From positions 1 through 6,759 of the forward strand of contig JANXXV010000337.1 in the NCBI GenBank assembly GCA_025350445.1: DNA of 6,759 nt. Reading direction: 5' to 3'. Both the position numbers and the translations under genes were made by a program. The notes under the pieces are model-generated. The model was given only the letters and a program-made list of their open reading frames with translations. It searched no databases and was not told where the DNA came from. Origin of the DNA: Bryobacteraceae bacterium (GTDB lineage Bacteria; Acidobacteriota; Terriglobia; Bryobacterales; Bryobacteraceae). How positions within the stretch are numbered: position 1 is the first letter of the stretch; the number at the start of each line of letters is the position of its first letter. This document shows positions 5,339 to 6,759 of this stretch, one piece after another.

Positions 5339-6759
5339 ATGACTAGTACAAGGTGGCAGCAAATCCGGGAAATCTTCGATTCGGCGCTGGAAGTTCCAGC
5401 CGCCGAACGAAGCTCTTTTCTCGGCAAGGCCTGCCCCGGCGACTCCGATCTTCGCTCTGAAGTGGAGCGCCTGCTGAAGGCACACGATAGCGCCGGCGAC
5501 TTCCTCAATCAACCTGTCATCAGCACCGGTTCTCTTTCCGAAGGCGAACTGGTGGCCAATCGATACCGCATCGCCAAGCTCATCGGCCGCGGCGGAATGG
5601 GTGAAGTTTATCAGGCCACCGACCAACTTCTCAATGAAGAAGTCGCGCTCAAGACCTTGCGCGCCGATATTGCCCGCGACGAATCTTACCTCCGCCGCTT
5701 CCGCACCGAAATCCAGCTTGCGCGCAGAGTCACCCACCAGAACGTCTGCCGCGTCTTCGAAGTCGGCGTGCATGAGTTTCCAGGCACCACCCGCCCGCCC
5801 CTCCGCTTTTTCACCATGGAGTTGCTCTGCGGCGAAACGCTTTACGCCCGCATTCAGCGCTTGAGCCGGCTTTCGCCCCAACAGGCATTTCCCATCGCGG
5901 TCCAAATGGCGGAAGGCCTCGAAGCGGCCCATGAAGCGGGAATTGTCCACGCCGATTTCAAAACCGGTAACATCATCCTGGTGCCGGGCCCGGGAGGAGA
6001 ACGCGCCGTCATCACCGATTTCGGCCTCGCCCGCATCGATCCCAATTCCAACAAAACCGACGAAACCCGCAGCGTCACCGTCGTCGGCCAAGTGGCCGGT
6101 ACGCTTGCCTATATGTCGCCCGAACAGATGATCGGCGGAGCTGTCACCGCCGCCTCCGACATCTATTCGTTTGGCATCGTGCTCTTTGAAATGGCCACCG
6201 GCAAAATGCCGTTCGATGGTCAGCACGTCATCAATTCCGCGGTACAACGCGTCAGCGGTGAGGGCACCTCGGCGCGATCATTGGTCCCGAATCTCGATTC
6301 GCGATGGGAAGCGGCCATAGCCCGCTGCCTGCGGCGGGAACCCGCCCGCCGGTTTGCCTCCGCCGCCGACATCGCCGATTGGTTTACAGAACGTTCCTGG
6401 TGGACCCGCAGCCGCCACTGGACGCCCCGCGATTGGATGGGCGCCGGTGTCTCCGCGGTCATCGTTCTCTCAGCCCTTACCGGTCTCTGGGTCGGAACGC
6501 ATCGCCCCTATCAGCCCAACCCCACGGCCCTCGAATGGTACGCCAAGGGAGAGGACGCCTTGCACTCCATGACGTTTGAAGCGGCGCGAAAAGCCCTGGA
6601 AGCCGCCGCCGCGGCCGACCCGAAATTCGCTCTCGCGCACGCCAGCCTCGCCTGGGCGTACGATGAGCTGGATTATTCCGAACGCGCCAAGGAATCCATG
6701 CTTCGCGCCATGACCGCCGCCCAGGAAACACGTCTTTCCAGCCGGGACGAGACGCGTCT
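5339..6759 (+). CDS. Membrane-anchored serine/threonine protein kinase with TPR-like C-terminal region, 3' end outside window
   Basis: The frame is open from ATG 5339 to the window end, giving 473 residues. Residues 1-60 form the N-terminal extension common before acidobacterial kinases (W-x-x-I-x-x-I-F-D-x-A-L-E, FLGKAC, LRSEVERLL). The kinase domain follows: glycine loop G83-R-G-G-M-G-E-V, VALK lysine K105, catalytic loop H204-A-D206-F-K208-T-G-N211, D227-F-G and a Y-M-S-P-E-Q activation-loop end. Lysine, catalytic Asp, Asn and DFG Asp are all present, so activity is expected. HRD is replaced by HAD, making it a non-RD kinase, probably not switched by activation-loop phosphorylation in the usual way. 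One transmembrane helix spans about 367-387. The outer part begins with a TPR-like segment (ALEWYAKGEDAL, then FALAHASLAWAYDELD) and is cut off by the window edge. Confidence 0.95.
   Translation, partial: MTSTRWQQIREIFDSALEVPAAERSSFLGKACPGDSDLRSEVERLLKAHDSAGDFLNQPVISTGSLSEGELVANRYRIAKLIGRGGMGEVYQATDQLLNEEVALKTLRADIARDESYLRRFRTEIQLARRVTHQNVCRVFEVGVHEFPGTTRPPLRFFTMELLCGETLYARIQRLSRLSPQQAFPIAVQMAEGLEAAHEAGIVHADFKTGNIILVPGPGGERAVITDFGLARIDPNSNKTDETRSVTVVGQVAGTLAYMSPEQMIGGAVTAASDIYSFGIVLFEMATGKMPFDGQHVINSAVQRVSGEGTSARSLVPNLDSRWEAAIARCLRREPARRFASAADIADWFTERSWWTRSRHWTPRDWMGAGVSAVIVLSALTGLWVGTHRPYQPNPTALEWYAKGEDALHSMTFEAARKALEAAAAADPKFALAHASLAWAYDELDYSERAKESMLRAMTAAQETRLSSRDETR

Noticed and set aside
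4525..5508. Long minus-strand open frame (327 codons)
   Set aside because: It lies opposite the well-supported creatininase-family gene and the start of the kinase gene, and its predicted residues show no recognisable family motif. High GC third positions on the + strand explain the lack of stops.
5324..6247. Long minus-strand open frame (307 codons)
   Set aside because: It mirrors the kinase domain, whose motifs are intact on the + strand. The translation is Gly/Asp-rich filler typical of antisense frames.

Overview
The window reads as a GC-rich chromosomal segment of an acidobacterium, most likely of the Solibacter/Bryobacter type. This is inferred from the gene families together: a serine/threonine kinase with a typical acidobacterial N-terminal extension and TPR-like C-terminus, a planctomycete-type cytochrome c, secreted beta-propeller and SMP-30 proteins, and a secreted creatininase-family protein. 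No marker gene confirms it. All recognised genes lie on the + strand.

Positions 1-1948 hold most of a diversity-generating retroelement (DGR), in the order variable repeat (VR), template repeat (TR), avd, reverse transcriptase. The first 36 bases are the last 11 codons and stop of the target gene, with a C-terminus typical of C-type-lectin/FGE-sulfatase-fold DGR targets. Its last 32 coding bases align without gaps to the TR end at 245-276. The four differences all fall on TR adenines, which is the signature of adenine-specific mutagenic retrohoming. The TR (about 160-276) spells an Asn-rich version of the same lectin C-terminus. It is followed by a stretch with three predicted hairpins (277-451), then avd (452-802) and an RT with the DGR-specific SQ motif (803-1948). 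The body of the target gene lies upstream, outside the window.

Positions 1980-5271 hold four genes for exported proteins: a YVTN/YncE-like beta-propeller, a small single-heme cytochrome c overlapping it by four bases, an SMP-30/gluconolactonase-like propeller and a creatininase-family protein 3 bp further on. Each starts with a signal peptide. The two pairs are separated by a 128-bp gap containing a compact, REP-like double hairpin enclosed by an outer inverted repeat. The set may serve periplasmic oxidation or hydrolysis of small molecules, but no substrate can be named from the sequence.

From 5339 to the window end an incomplete gene encodes a membrane-anchored Ser/Thr kinase. It has a non-RD catalytic loop (HAD in place of HRD), one transmembrane helix and the start of a TPR-like region. 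No tRNA, rRNA, CRISPR array, transposase or integrase was seen.
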